Positions 8,736 through 16,668 of a stretch of 60,529 nt of DNA are shown here, piece after piece. Below the pieces are notes generated by a model, which was not told where the DNA came from, did no database searches, and saw only the letters and a program-made list of their open reading frames with translations. This DNA comes from Planctomycetaceae bacterium (GTDB lineage: Bacteria > Planctomycetota > Planctomycetia > Planctomycetales > Planctomycetaceae): assembly GCA_024742875.1 (NCBI GenBank), contig JANSXP010000045.1, forward strand, positions 1 through 60,529. Reading direction: 5' to 3'. Position numbers and translations under genes: made by a program. The number at the start of each line of letters is the position of its first letter. Position 1 is the stretch's first letter.

Positions 8736-9646
8736 TGACCGACTTTCATTTTATCCGGCCTGCTGTCCTGCTGCTGATTCCCGTTTCTGTGTGGTTGTGG
8801 CTGCTGTGGCGAAAACAATCCGATCCGCTGCGGGGCTGGCGACAACAGATCGATCGCGAACTGCTCGCGGCACTCACCGTTGGGCAGTCAGGAACCGGGA
8901 CGGTACCGCAGTGGCTGCTGCTGGCCATGTGGATCACGGCAGTGGTGGCCGCCGCGGGCCCCACCTGGGAGCTGGAACCCAGCCCCTTTGCCGATGATGT
9001 GGCCCCATTGATGATTGTGCTCAAAGCCGATGTCAGCATGGACACGCCGGATCCGCAGCCATCACGCATGGAACGTGCGACGTTGAAAATCGCCGACATT
9101 GCTGCCGCCCGTGAGGGCCTGCCACTGGGACTCATCGCCTACGCGGGTTCCGCTCATCTGGTCCTGCCGCCCACACGAGACACGCAAATCGTGGGGCAGA
9201 TGGCGGCCGAAGTCAGCCCCGACATCATGCCGGTGCCCGGCGACCGCCTCGACATGGCGCTGCAAAAGGCGCAGCAGATCATCTCGGACGGTGGCCAGGG
9301 AGGCAGCATTCTGATTGTCGCCGATACCATTGAAACGGCTGACAGTGATCTGGCGGCCGCTCGCCAGACGGTGCGGGCCCCACTGCAGATTCTGTCGGTG
9401 AACAGCCCGGACTCTGATCAGCGTCAGAATGTGGAAGCGATCGCCAGCACGCTCAACGCCACCGTCCAGCCGCTGCAGGTGGACGATTCCGATGTGGCGA
9501 CCATCATTTCTCAGGCGGCCAGTGCGCCGGTCGCGCGGGAAGGTCGTGAAGGCTCGCGCTGGCAGGAATCCGGCTACTGGCTGGTGCCAGTGGTGGCTCT
9601 GCTGCTGCTGACCACCTTTCGCCGCGAAGAACGGGGGGACTCATGA
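8735..9646 (+). CDS. BatB-like VWA protein with altered metal site
   Basis: The start is either the GTG at 8732 or the ATG at 8735; a GGAGG at 8720-8724 suits both, and the ATG overlaps the BatA stop (TGATG). The architecture mirrors BatA: an N-terminal helix, a second helix around AMWITAVVAAAGPTW, a VWA domain and a C-terminal helix (YWLVPVVALLLL). The position of the MIDAS Asp is VLKADVSMD, so the first metal-binding Asp of the usual D-x-S-x-S is replaced by Lys, while QPSRMERA and GLIAYAGSAHLVLPPT are well kept. It is thus a VWA domain that probably does not bind metal in the standard way. It overlaps its neighbours at both ends, so the group is translated as a unit. Confidence 0.88.
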   Translation: MTDFHFIRPAVLLLIPVSVWLWLLWRKQSDPLRGWRQQIDRELLAALTVGQSGTGTVPQWLLLAMWITAVVAAAGPTWELEPSPFADDVAPLMIVLKADVSMDTPDPQPSRMERATLKIADIAAAREGLPLGLIAYAGSAHLVLPPTRDTQIVGQMAAEVSPDIMPVPGDRLDMALQKAQQIISDGGQGGSILIVADTIETADSDLAAARQTVRAPLQILSVNSPDSDQRQNVEAIASTLNATVQPLQVDDSDVATIISQAASAPVAREGREGSRWQESGYWLVPVVALLLLTTFRREERGDS

Positions 9647-10287
9647 GCGTTATCGCAGCACTTCGTTCTCGCCGGGCACTGATCCGATTCTTTGTCGTCT
9701 CAGCAGCAATCGTGTCAGCTGTCGTGGCCGTCGTGGTGGGTGGCATCGACCTGTGGCTCACCCCCGATCAGCAGGCGCAGCGTCTGTTTAGCGAACAGAA
9801 GTATCTGCGGGCTGCGCCGCTGTTCACTGATCCCGCCTGGCGTGGCACCGCACTGTACCGGGCGGGCGAATTTGAAGATGCCGCGCAGATGTTCGCCCGT
9901 GTGGAATCGGCCACCGGTCAATTCAATCAGGGCAATGCGTGGCTGATGCACGGAGCGTATGAGCAGGCCATCAAGTGTTATGACGCAGCCCTGCAGACGG
10001 AACCCGAATGGCAAAAGGCGACGGACAATCGCGAACTGGCCATCGCACGTGCGGCCCGGTTATCCAACGAGGGCGGTGAGATGGGCGACCAGCGACTGGG
10101 CGCTGACAAGATCGTATTCGATCGCAAAGACAGCAAAGGCGGGCAGGACACGGACGTTGACGGTGGCCAGGCGATGTCCGATCAGCAGCTGCAGGCGATG
10201 TGGCTGCGCCGCGTCCAGACGGACCCCGGCGATTTTCTGAGGTCAAAATTTGCTTATCAGCAGGCCCTGGAAGGAGCGCCGGAATGA
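9643..10287 (+). CDS. TPR-repeat membrane protein (BatC/BatE-like)
   Basis: The 214-residue protein has one N-terminal transmembrane helix (about residues 15-35) and then tetratricopeptide units: QRLFSEQKYLRAAPLF, GTALYRAGEFEDAAQMF, QGNAWLMHGAYEQAIKCYDAAL, the last with classic TPR spacing. The C-terminal tail (MSDQQLQAMWLRRVQTDPGDFLRSKFAYQ) matches the conserved end of TPR proteins that sit with BatA/BatB. The start ATG overlaps the stop of the VWA gene and its own stop overlaps the next start. It probably scaffolds the VWA proteins at the membrane (inference). Confidence 0.9.
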   Translation: MSVIAALRSRRALIRFFVVSAAIVSAVVAVVVGGIDLWLTPDQQAQRLFSEQKYLRAAPLFTDPAWRGTALYRAGEFEDAAQMFARVESATGQFNQGNAWLMHGAYEQAIKCYDAALQTEPEWQKATDNRELAIARAARLSNEGGEMGDQRLGADKIVFDRKDSKGGQDTDVDGGQAMSDQQLQAMWLRRVQTDPGDFLRSKFAYQQALEGAPE

Positions 10288-11585
10288 GCCAGCAACCTGT
10301 GTCGTTCAGCGGGCGACGGCCTGTGTTCTGCTCGCTGTGCGTATTGTGGCTGATCTCCGCCAGTGGCATCGTGAACGCAGACGTAGCTGCGGTGGCCGTT
10401 CGCGTGCCCAGCCCGGACGGCTGGGTGGGCCAGAGGATGTCTGTGTTTGTGGAACTGCGGGCGGCCGGTTCCTTTGCGGATACCGCCAGCTTCGACCTGC
10501 CGGAACTGCCTGGCACCATCGTACTCAAGATCGGCAGCCCGGTGGTCTCCACGCAGGAGCTGGAGGGCGACAGCTGGTTCGTGCAGACGCATGAGTTTGC
10601 CGTCTTTTCACAGAAGTCCGGGACGGTGCAGGTGCCTGAGTTTCCCGTGCGGTTTCGACGCCGTGACGACTTTGTTGGTCCGGTGCAGGATGTGACGGCC
10701 AGCTGTCCGGCCTTTGAACTGCAGCTGAAGCGACCACCCGGCAGCGATGGCATTCCCTTTTTGATCACCACCAGCTCACTGCAGGTGACAGAAACGTGGG
10801 ATCCGCCGCCGGGGCCCGTTGAATTTGGAGCCATTCTCAAACGCACGATTGTGCAGACATCTGAGCAGATCCCCGGCATGGCGCTGATGCCGGCGCCCAC
10901 CTCGGCCGCTGACGGCATCCGCGTCTACACGGGAGACACGTCCACACAGGACAGTCTGCAGCGAGGCGATTTTCAGGGCCAGCGCAGCGAGACCCTCACC
11001 TATCTGATGCAGCGTTCCGGCGAAGTGGAACTGCCTGAAATCGTCTATGTCTGGTGGAATCCAGAAACTGAACAACTGGAATCGCAGGTGCTGCCAGCGC
11101 AAAAAATGGTCGTCGCCCCCGCGCCTGTCGTGAACACACCAGCCGAACCGCCGCCCTCCAATCCGTGGATCGCCATCACCGTCTGGACGCTGGGCATCGC
11201 CCTGGCGGCTGTGGTCGTGGCTGGTCGCAAACGCTGGCGGCAACAGGGCCAGGCGCTGTGGCAGTGGCTCAACCCTCCGGAACGTGTGGCGGCCCGCGCA
11301 CTGTTGCGGGCCTGTCACAGCAATGACGCAGTGCTTGCCAATCATGCGTGGAATCAGTGGCGCGGCAGCCAGGCGACTGATTACGCCCCGTCGCCATCAC
11401 TGGCCGAGGCCGTTCGCCACATGCAGCGAACACTGTTCGGCCCGAAGGAGCAGCCGGAGTGGTCCGGTCGGGATCTGATGACCGCATTCCGCATGGCAAC
11501 TCAGCAACCATCACAGGAAGACAGTCACTCGCATTCGCTGCCCCTGCTGAATCCCGCGGACAGCGTCTGTCAGCCCGGCGGATAA
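10284..11585 (+). CDS. BatD-like exported membrane protein
   Basis: The ATG at 10284 overlaps the TPR gene stop (ATGA). The 433-residue protein has a signal peptide, a large beta-rich periplasmic region with immunoglobulin-like repeats (VPSPDGWVGQRMSVFVELRA and similar), a transmembrane helix near residues 298-315 (WIAITVWTLGIALAAVVVAG) and a cytoplasmic helical tail. This is the BatD layout, and its place at the end of the MoxR-DUF58-VWA operon agrees. A hairpin without a T run (11633-11648, CGGGTA arms) lies 48 bases downstream and may mark the operon end. Confidence 0.87.
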   Translation: MSQQPVSFSGRRPVFCSLCVLWLISASGIVNADVAAVAVRVPSPDGWVGQRMSVFVELRAAGSFADTASFDLPELPGTIVLKIGSPVVSTQELEGDSWFVQTHEFAVFSQKSGTVQVPEFPVRFRRRDDFVGPVQDVTASCPAFELQLKRPPGSDGIPFLITTSSLQVTETWDPPPGPVEFGAILKRTIVQTSEQIPGMALMPAPTSAADGIRVYTGDTSTQDSLQRGDFQGQRSETLTYLMQRSGEVELPEIVYVWWNPETEQLESQVLPAQKMVVAPAPVVNTPAEPPPSNPWIAITVWTLGIALAAVVVAGRKRWRQQGQALWQWLNPPERVAARALLRACHSNDAVLANHAWNQWRGSQATDYAPSPSLAEAVRHMQRTLFGPKEQPEWSGRDLMTAFRMATQQPSQEDSHSHSLPLLNPADSVCQPGG

Positions 11586-12158
11586 CGCGTCTGGCCCGCT
11601 TTGCCCCGCGAATCAGGTTGGGCAGGCAATCACGGGTAGGCATACCCGCCCCTCCAGCGGTGATGGAGATGTTCACCAAGTGGCCACTGTCCCGCGTCCG
11701 ATTCCCTCACGCCACATCCGCTGTGTGTCCCTTGTTTCCAGGTTGAAACAGGCGGTGCGACGCAACAACAGCTCGCGTTGGGACTCTGCGGCTCGAATGT
11801 TTTGGCGAGTTGAACGTTCACTGTTTACAGAAACCTGCCGATTGTATGGGGCCACACTTTTGCGAACTTAGCTATTTGCCTGTACGTTGGGATCAGCACT
11901 TCTGTGTACCCGCTCGTGGCAACACGACGACTCAGCAAACGCCCCAATATGCCTGCAAGCCCGGAAAGCTTTGCCGCCCATGCATCCTCCCGAGCGACAT
12001 GTTGCTCTCGCCGGATCGAAGATTGCCTTCGAGGGTCCGATGCCATTGATCTCTCCCCCGTTTCGTGGATCGCCATTGTCGCCGCCGGGCGCGGACAGCA
12101 GCGTTCACGAGCAGCGGCAACGGGGACATTTCTGATCCGGTCTCTCTGGAGTTGATTC
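11586..12158. other. Intergenic region after the Bat operon
   Basis: About 570 bases without a supportable gene; overlapping short frames on both strands contradict each other and lack ribosome sites. It holds a small perfect hairpin at 11633-11648 near the Bat operon end and another short inverted repeat around 11733-11750 (GTTTC/GAAAC arms). The downstream end has GGAG eight bases before the next start at 12159, so a promoter for the 12159-14789 pair must lie here, but I cannot place it. Confidence 0.4.
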
Positions 12159-13058
12159 ATGATGAAACAGTGCGGTGTTCTGTGTCTGCTGGCGATCTTC
12201 GCCGGCGGCAGCGTTGTGGCGGACGAAGCGGCGATAACCCAATCCCTGTCTGATTACGTGGCAGTGATCAATGCCAAAGACGCCGCCAAAGTGGCGAGTT
12301 TCTGGACGGAAAACGGCACACATACCGACCGTGAAACGGGACTGCGAATCGAGGGTCGTGATGCCATCGTCGCAGACATCACGCAGGTGCTTAAGTCAGC
12401 CGGTGACATGAAGCTGTCGGCACAGATGAAGGGCATCAAGATGGTCACAGCGAACGTCGCCCGCGTTGACGGCGAGACGACTCTGGTTACACCAAATGCC
12501 GCTCCCGTCGTCTCCGCATTCACAGCACTGCTCGTGAAGGATGGCGACAAGTGGCTGCTGGATTCAATTGAGGAAATGCCCACTCCCCAGCCCGCGTCCA
12601 CCGCCGAAGCGCTGCAAAATCTGGAGTGGCTGGTCGGTGACTGGGTGGATGAGTCGGACGATGTCACAGTCAACACGCGTTTTCGCTGGACCGACAACAA
12701 AGCCTTCATGCTGCGTTCCTTCAGCGTGGAAACAAAAACAGGCGTGGAACTGACGGGCACACAAATTATTGGCTGGGATCCCCGATCTGAACAGATCCGT
12801 GGCTGGACGTTCAACTCCAATGGATCGTTCGGCGAATCAAGCTGGTCGCGCAATGGAACCCGATGGCTGTCCAAGTCTATGCAGACGACAGCGGATGGCC
12901 GCATGGCGTCGGGTACCTACGTGATGGAGAAGCTGGACAACGATTCCTTTTCCATGCAGCTGGTGGGGCTGGAAGTGGACGGAGCGCCACAGCCGGGTGG
13001 TCCCACGGTGAAGATTGTCCGCGTCAAGAGTGACGTGGCCGAAACTTCGGGCAACTAA
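12159..13058 (+). CDS. Exported SnoaL/NTF2-like (DUF4440-type) protein with a second C-terminal domain
   Basis: The 299-residue protein has a signal peptide ending near VVADEA. Residues about 25-140 form an NTF2-like fold of the SgcJ/EcaC/DUF4440 kind: LSDYVAVINAKDAAKVASFW, HTDRETGLRIEGRDAI and FTALLVKDGDKWLLDSI. The second half (LEWLVGDWVDES..., TQIIGWDPRSEQIRGWTF, NGSFGESSW) is a beta-rich, lipocalin-like region often fused to such domains in planctomycetes. Proteins of this fold bind small molecules or act as enzymes, and nothing here identifies a substrate. The next gene starts 18 bases later, so the two form an operon. Confidence 0.8.
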   Translation: MMKQCGVLCLLAIFAGGSVVADEAAITQSLSDYVAVINAKDAAKVASFWTENGTHTDRETGLRIEGRDAIVADITQVLKSAGDMKLSAQMKGIKMVTANVARVDGETTLVTPNAAPVVSAFTALLVKDGDKWLLDSIEEMPTPQPASTAEALQNLEWLVGDWVDESDDVTVNTRFRWTDNKAFMLRSFSVETKTGVELTGTQIIGWDPRSEQIRGWTFNSNGSFGESSWSRNGTRWLSKSMQTTADGRMASGTYVMEKLDNDSFSMQLVGLEVDGAPQPGGPTVKIVRVKSDVAETSGN

Positions 13059-13076
13059 TTCGAGAGGGATGACACT

Positions 13077-14789
13077 ATGAAAAAGATCAGACTCTCGGCG
13101 CGTTTTGTCGCCATTGTTTCTCTTGTTGCCTGCGCATCGCTGCTGTGTCCGGATTCGCTCGCGGGCGGTTTTCGCGGTGGTGGCGGACTGCGAGGAGGAG
13201 GAGGTCGCGTGGGAGGCGGCGGAGGCCGCGTGGGCGGCGGACGCATGCCGTCGCGTCCCAGCGTTCCCAGCATGGGCAGCCGGCCAAACATCAGCCGTCC
13301 CAATGTCAGCCGGCCATCGCCCAGTCGACCTGCCGCGCGCCCCAACATCAGTCGTCCATCAAACAGCCGACCACCGTCGCGACCATCCGGCGGACTGAAG
13401 CCATCGACACGGCCGTCGATGCCCTCTCGCCCCTCGGCCCGCCCGGGCACAAGCAAGCCGTCTGTGCGGCCCAGTGTTCCAGGACTGGGCGGCTCCGGCA
13501 GTCGTCCCAATATCTCACTGCCCTCCACAGGCAATCGTCCCGGAACCGGCAATCGCCCCAACATCGGCAATCGCCCCAGTGTGGGAACGGGCAACCGGCC
13601 CAATATCGGCACCGGCAACCGACCGAGCACACGTCCCGGCACACGTCCTGGAGTGGGAACCGGAAGCGGCCGTCCGTCGGCAGGCGACCTGGGCGACTTC
13701 CTGGGAATGGACAAGCCGCTGAAACCTTCGACGAGACCAGGCGGCGGCGATGCCATCGTCGGCAACCGCCCGAACATTGGCAATGGCAACCGCCCGAACA
13801 TTGGCAACGGCAACCGGCCAAACATTGGCAATGGCAGCGGCAACAACATCATCAACAATCGGCCGGTCAATATTGGCCAGGTCAATATCGGCCGCAACAC
13901 CAACATCAGCAACCGGCCCTCGTGGGCCAACATTGACCGCGGTCGCATTAACAACATCAACAACCGCTGGCAGAATCAGATTGGCGGCCTGCACAACTGG
14001 CCGACAAAAAATCCGGCTCGTCGCGCCTACTGGCGTGGCTGGGCCAACGGCGTGCATGCCGGCTATCACTGGCATAACCGACACCCCGGCTGTTTTCGGG
14101 GCAGCTGGTGGTACGGCCATCCTCATCGCTGGGGCGGCTGGGGCTACGGCTACTGCTGGCACCGCTACCCGTGGAGTTACTGGTGGACCGTGCCCACGTA
14201 CCGGGCCACAGTGGCCTGGTTCAGCTGGCGGGCTGCTTCGTCAGTCTGGCAGGAACCGGTCTACTACGACTACGGAACCGGCGGCAACGTGACGTACAAC
14301 GACAACTCGGTGTACATCAACGGATCGCAGGTGGCCACCCAGGAAGAGTTCGCACAAAGCGCGGCCGACCTGGCAACAGTCGCCCCACCGGAGAACGAAC
14401 AGCAGGCAGAAGAAGCCGAATGGCTGGCGCTGGGCACGTTCGCTGTCTCAGCCGGTGAAAAAGACACGGACCCCAGTCGCATTGTGCAGCTGGCCGTCAA
14501 CAAAGAGGGCATTCTCAGTGGCGCTCTGTACAACACGGAAACCGACCAGACGCAGAACATTCAGGGCCAGGTCGACAAAGACACACAGCGTGTCGCCTTC
14601 CGCGTTGGCGAAAACGACCAGATCGTGGCCGAGTCGGGGCTCTACAACCTCACTCAGGAAGAAGCGCCGCTGCTGGTTCACTTTGGCACAGAACGTGTCG
14701 AAAACTGGCTGCTGGTCCGTTTGGAAGATCCGGCACCGGAGGATGAAACGGATGCGGCCACCGGAGCAGATTCTGCCCCGCAGCAGTAA
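13077..14789 (+). CDS. Exported Gly-rich and NRPNIG-repeat protein
   Basis: The 570-residue protein begins with a signal peptide, then a Gly-rich segment (GGGLRGGGGRVGGGGG), a Ser/Arg/Pro segment with S-R-P-N-I/V-S units, and a long run of N-R-P-N-I-G-N/T-G units to about residue 290. The second half is globular, with many Trp and His (HNWPTKNPARRAYWRGWANG, HWHNRHPGCFRGSWWYGH), then a domain from about residue 440 (EWLALGTFAVSAG..., QGQVDKDTQRVAF). The composition suggests an extended surface or wall-associated stalk with a folded C-terminal region. I recognise no catalytic motif. It sits 18 bases after the NTF2-like gene and 108 bases before a sulfatase, which suggests it belongs to the same exported system. 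The minus strand is also open over the repeats, as expected for such codons. Confidence 0.82.
   Translation: MKKIRLSARFVAIVSLVACASLLCPDSLAGGFRGGGGLRGGGGRVGGGGGRVGGGRMPSRPSVPSMGSRPNISRPNVSRPSPSRPAARPNISRPSNSRPPSRPSGGLKPSTRPSMPSRPSARPGTSKPSVRPSVPGLGGSGSRPNISLPSTGNRPGTGNRPNIGNRPSVGTGNRPNIGTGNRPSTRPGTRPGVGTGSGRPSAGDLGDFLGMDKPLKPSTRPGGGDAIVGNRPNIGNGNRPNIGNGNRPNIGNGSGNNIINNRPVNIGQVNIGRNTNISNRPSWANIDRGRINNINNRWQNQIGGLHNWPTKNPARRAYWRGWANGVHAGYHWHNRHPGCFRGSWWYGHPHRWGGWGYGYCWHRYPWSYWWTVPTYRATVAWFSWRAASSVWQEPVYYDYGTGGNVTYNDNSVYINGSQVATQEEFAQSAADLATVAPPENEQQAEEAEWLALGTFAVSAGEKDTDPSRIVQLAVNKEGILSGALYNTETDQTQNIQGQVDKDTQRVAFRVGENDQIVAESGLYNLTQEEAPLLVHFGTERVENWLLVRLEDPAPEDETDAATGADSAPQQ
13761..13832 (+). repeat. 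Three tandem 24-bp repeats coding GNRPNIGN
   Basis: Three near-identical 24-base units (13761-13784, 13785-13808, 13809-13832) encode the octapeptide GNRPNIGN, with only synonymous third-base changes in the last copy. Looser copies of the motif occur at about 13540-13640. Variation without amino-acid change argues that the peptide, not the DNA, is conserved. Confidence 0.85.
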
Positions 14790-14828
14790 ACGCGACCGTC
14801 GGGTAATCCGGCTGATCACCTTTCCCGT

Positions 14829-14854
14829 CGGGCGGCGGATTCTCAAGCCGCCCG
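14829..14854 (+). terminator. Hairpin between the repeat gene and the second sulfatase
   Basis: Perfect 8-bp arms CGGGCGGC (14829-14836) and GCCGCCCG (14847-14854) with a 10-nt loop, followed by only two T. It may be a weak terminator or an mRNA-processing or attenuation hairpin ahead of the sulfatase. Confidence 0.45.
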
Positions 14855-14897
14855 TTCCCACTCACATCTGATTTTGACACTTCAATAAAGGAACCCC

Positions 14898-16454
14898 ATG
14901 ACCATCAGAATTTCTCGGGCCACTGTGTGCCTGGCAATGCTCACCACGATGCTGACCGGTTTGACGTCAGCCGCTGCCGCTGACCGCCCCAACATCGTCA
15001 TCATCTGGGGTGACGATGTCGGCCAGGCCAACGTCAGTGCCTACACCCACGGCGTGATGGGCTACAAGACGCCCAACATCGACCGCATCGCTCGTGAAGG
15101 CATGATGTTCACCGACTACTACGCCGAGCAGAGCTGCACGGCCGGCCGCGCCTCATTCATCATGGGGCAGCACGGCATGCGAACCGGACTGACCAAAGTC
15201 GGTCTGCCGGGTGCAGCCCTGGGCATGCAGAAGGAAGATCCGACGATCGCCGGTCTGCTCAAACCCATGGGCTATGCGACCGGACAGTTTGGCAAAAATC
15301 ACCTGGGCGACCGGGACGAAATGCTGCCAACCAATCACGGTTTTGATGAGTTCTACGGCAATCTGTATCACCTGAATGCCGAAGAAGAACCCGAACTGCC
15401 GGACTACCCCAAAGACCCGGAGTTCCGCAAAAAGTACGGCCCTCGCGGCGTGCTGCATTCGTTCTCAGACGGCCGCATTCAGGACACGGGTCCCCTTTCT
15501 CGCAAACGCATGGAGACCATTGACGATGACGTGGCGGCACGTGCGGCCGACTTCATCGAGCGTCAGACAAAAGCCGACAAGCCGTTCTTCGTGTGGGTCA
15601 ACTTCACACACATGCACTTTCGCACACACGTGAAGCCGGAAAGTCGCGGCCAGTCCGGTCGCTGGATGAGCCCATATTCTGACGCCATGATTGACCACGA
15701 CAAAAACGTGGGCACGGTCCTGGACAAACTGGACGAGCTGGGCATCGCCGACAATACGTTTGTTATGTACAGCACGGACAACGGCCCGCACATGAACAGC
15801 TGGCCGGATGCGGCCACCACGCCGTTTCGCAGTGAGAAAAACTCCAACTGGGAAGGCGCTTATCGCGTTCCCGCCATGGTGCGTTTCCCCGGCAAAATCA
15901 AAGCCGGTGTGATCTCCAACGAGATCATCTCTCACCTGGACTGGCTGCCCACCATTCTGGCGATGGCCGGTGACGACAGCATCAAGGAAAAGCTGCTGAA
16001 GGGCCACCAGGCGATTGGCCGCAACTACAAGGTTCATCTGGACGGCTTTAACTTCCTGCCATACCTGACCGGTCAGGCAGAGAAGGGGCCACGTGAGTCG
16101 TTCATCTACTGCAACGACGACCAGCAGCTGACCGGACTGCGGTTCGATAACTGGAAGCTGGTGTTCATGGAACAGCGGGCCCGCGGCACGCTGCAGATCT
16201 GGTCGGAGCCGTTTACGTCGCTGCGACTGCCGAAGATCTTCAACCTGCGAACCGATCCGTACGAACGTGCTGACATCACGTCCAACACGTACTACGACTG
16301 GCTGCTGGACCACGCGTTCCTGCTGGTGCCCGCGCAGGATTATGTGGGCGAGTTCCTGATGACGTTTAAGGAGTTTCCGCCTCGTCAGAAGGCGGCCAGC
16401 TTCAACCTGGACGAAGTCATGAAGAAGCTGTCAGAAAGCGGCGGCAGCAAGTAA
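14898..16454 (+). CDS. Exported type I sulfatase (CTAGR motif), paralogue of the first
   Basis: AAAGGA lies seven bases before the ATG. The 518-residue protein has a signal peptide (to about AAA-DR), PNIVIIWGDDVGQ with the metal-binding Asp pair, and SCTAGRASFIMGQ with the formylglycine Cys80 and Arg84. The motif is C-x-A-x-R rather than C-x-P-x-R, as in the gene at 3656. Conserved later blocks include GQFGKNHLGDRDEMLPT, STDNGP and RFPGKIKAG. It is close enough to the 3656 gene to imply a duplication, yet substrate-pocket regions differ (NFTHMHFRTHVKPESRGQ here against WNSTKMHIFTHLKEGVGG there). A strong terminator follows. Activation would need an FGE. Confidence 0.93.
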   Translation: MTIRISRATVCLAMLTTMLTGLTSAAAADRPNIVIIWGDDVGQANVSAYTHGVMGYKTPNIDRIAREGMMFTDYYAEQSCTAGRASFIMGQHGMRTGLTKVGLPGAALGMQKEDPTIAGLLKPMGYATGQFGKNHLGDRDEMLPTNHGFDEFYGNLYHLNAEEEPELPDYPKDPEFRKKYGPRGVLHSFSDGRIQDTGPLSRKRMETIDDDVAARAADFIERQTKADKPFFVWVNFTHMHFRTHVKPESRGQSGRWMSPYSDAMIDHDKNVGTVLDKLDELGIADNTFVMYSTDNGPHMNSWPDAATTPFRSEKNSNWEGAYRVPAMVRFPGKIKAGVISNEIISHLDWLPTILAMAGDDSIKEKLLKGHQAIGRNYKVHLDGFNFLPYLTGQAEKGPRESFIYCNDDQQLTGLRFDNWKLVFMEQRARGTLQIWSEPFTSLRLPKIFNLRTDPYERADITSNTYYDWLLDHAFLLVPAQDYVGEFLMTFKEFPPRQKAASFNLDEVMKKLSESGGSK

Positions 16455-16515
16455 CACGAGTCCCGCTGCCGCACCACGCCGTCCTGACAGGGGCCGGTGA
16501 TGGCGTCAAACCGCA

Positions 16516-16548
16516 GAACGTCGGAGGCCCGTCCTCCGACGTTCTTTT
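16516..16548 (+). terminator. Rho-independent terminator after the second sulfatase
   Basis: A perfect 12-bp stem, GAACGTCGGAGG (16516-16527) with CCTCCGACGTTC (16533-16544), a 5-nt loop and TTTT at 16545-16548. Confidence 0.9.
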
Positions 16549-16668
16549 CCTGTCAGGAATTTCCCTTTGCCGTGTGAGTGTCCCTTCGCCGTGTGAATGT
16601 TTCGCCCGTTCGGTCACTCGGTCGATCCGGCATCCGACTTCCACCGCTTCAGCCCACAAAGAGCTCTT

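Noticed and set aside
13761-13832. Tandem repeats considered as a CRISPR array or regulatory iterons
   Set aside because: The repeats are contiguous without spacers, in frame, and vary only at silent positions, so they are coding repeats.
13055-13963. Minus-strand open frame of 302 codons over the repeat gene
   Set aside because: The product is a Pro/Leu/Arg low-complexity string created by the antisense of the NRPNIG repeats; the plus frame has a signal peptide, ribosome site and globular end.
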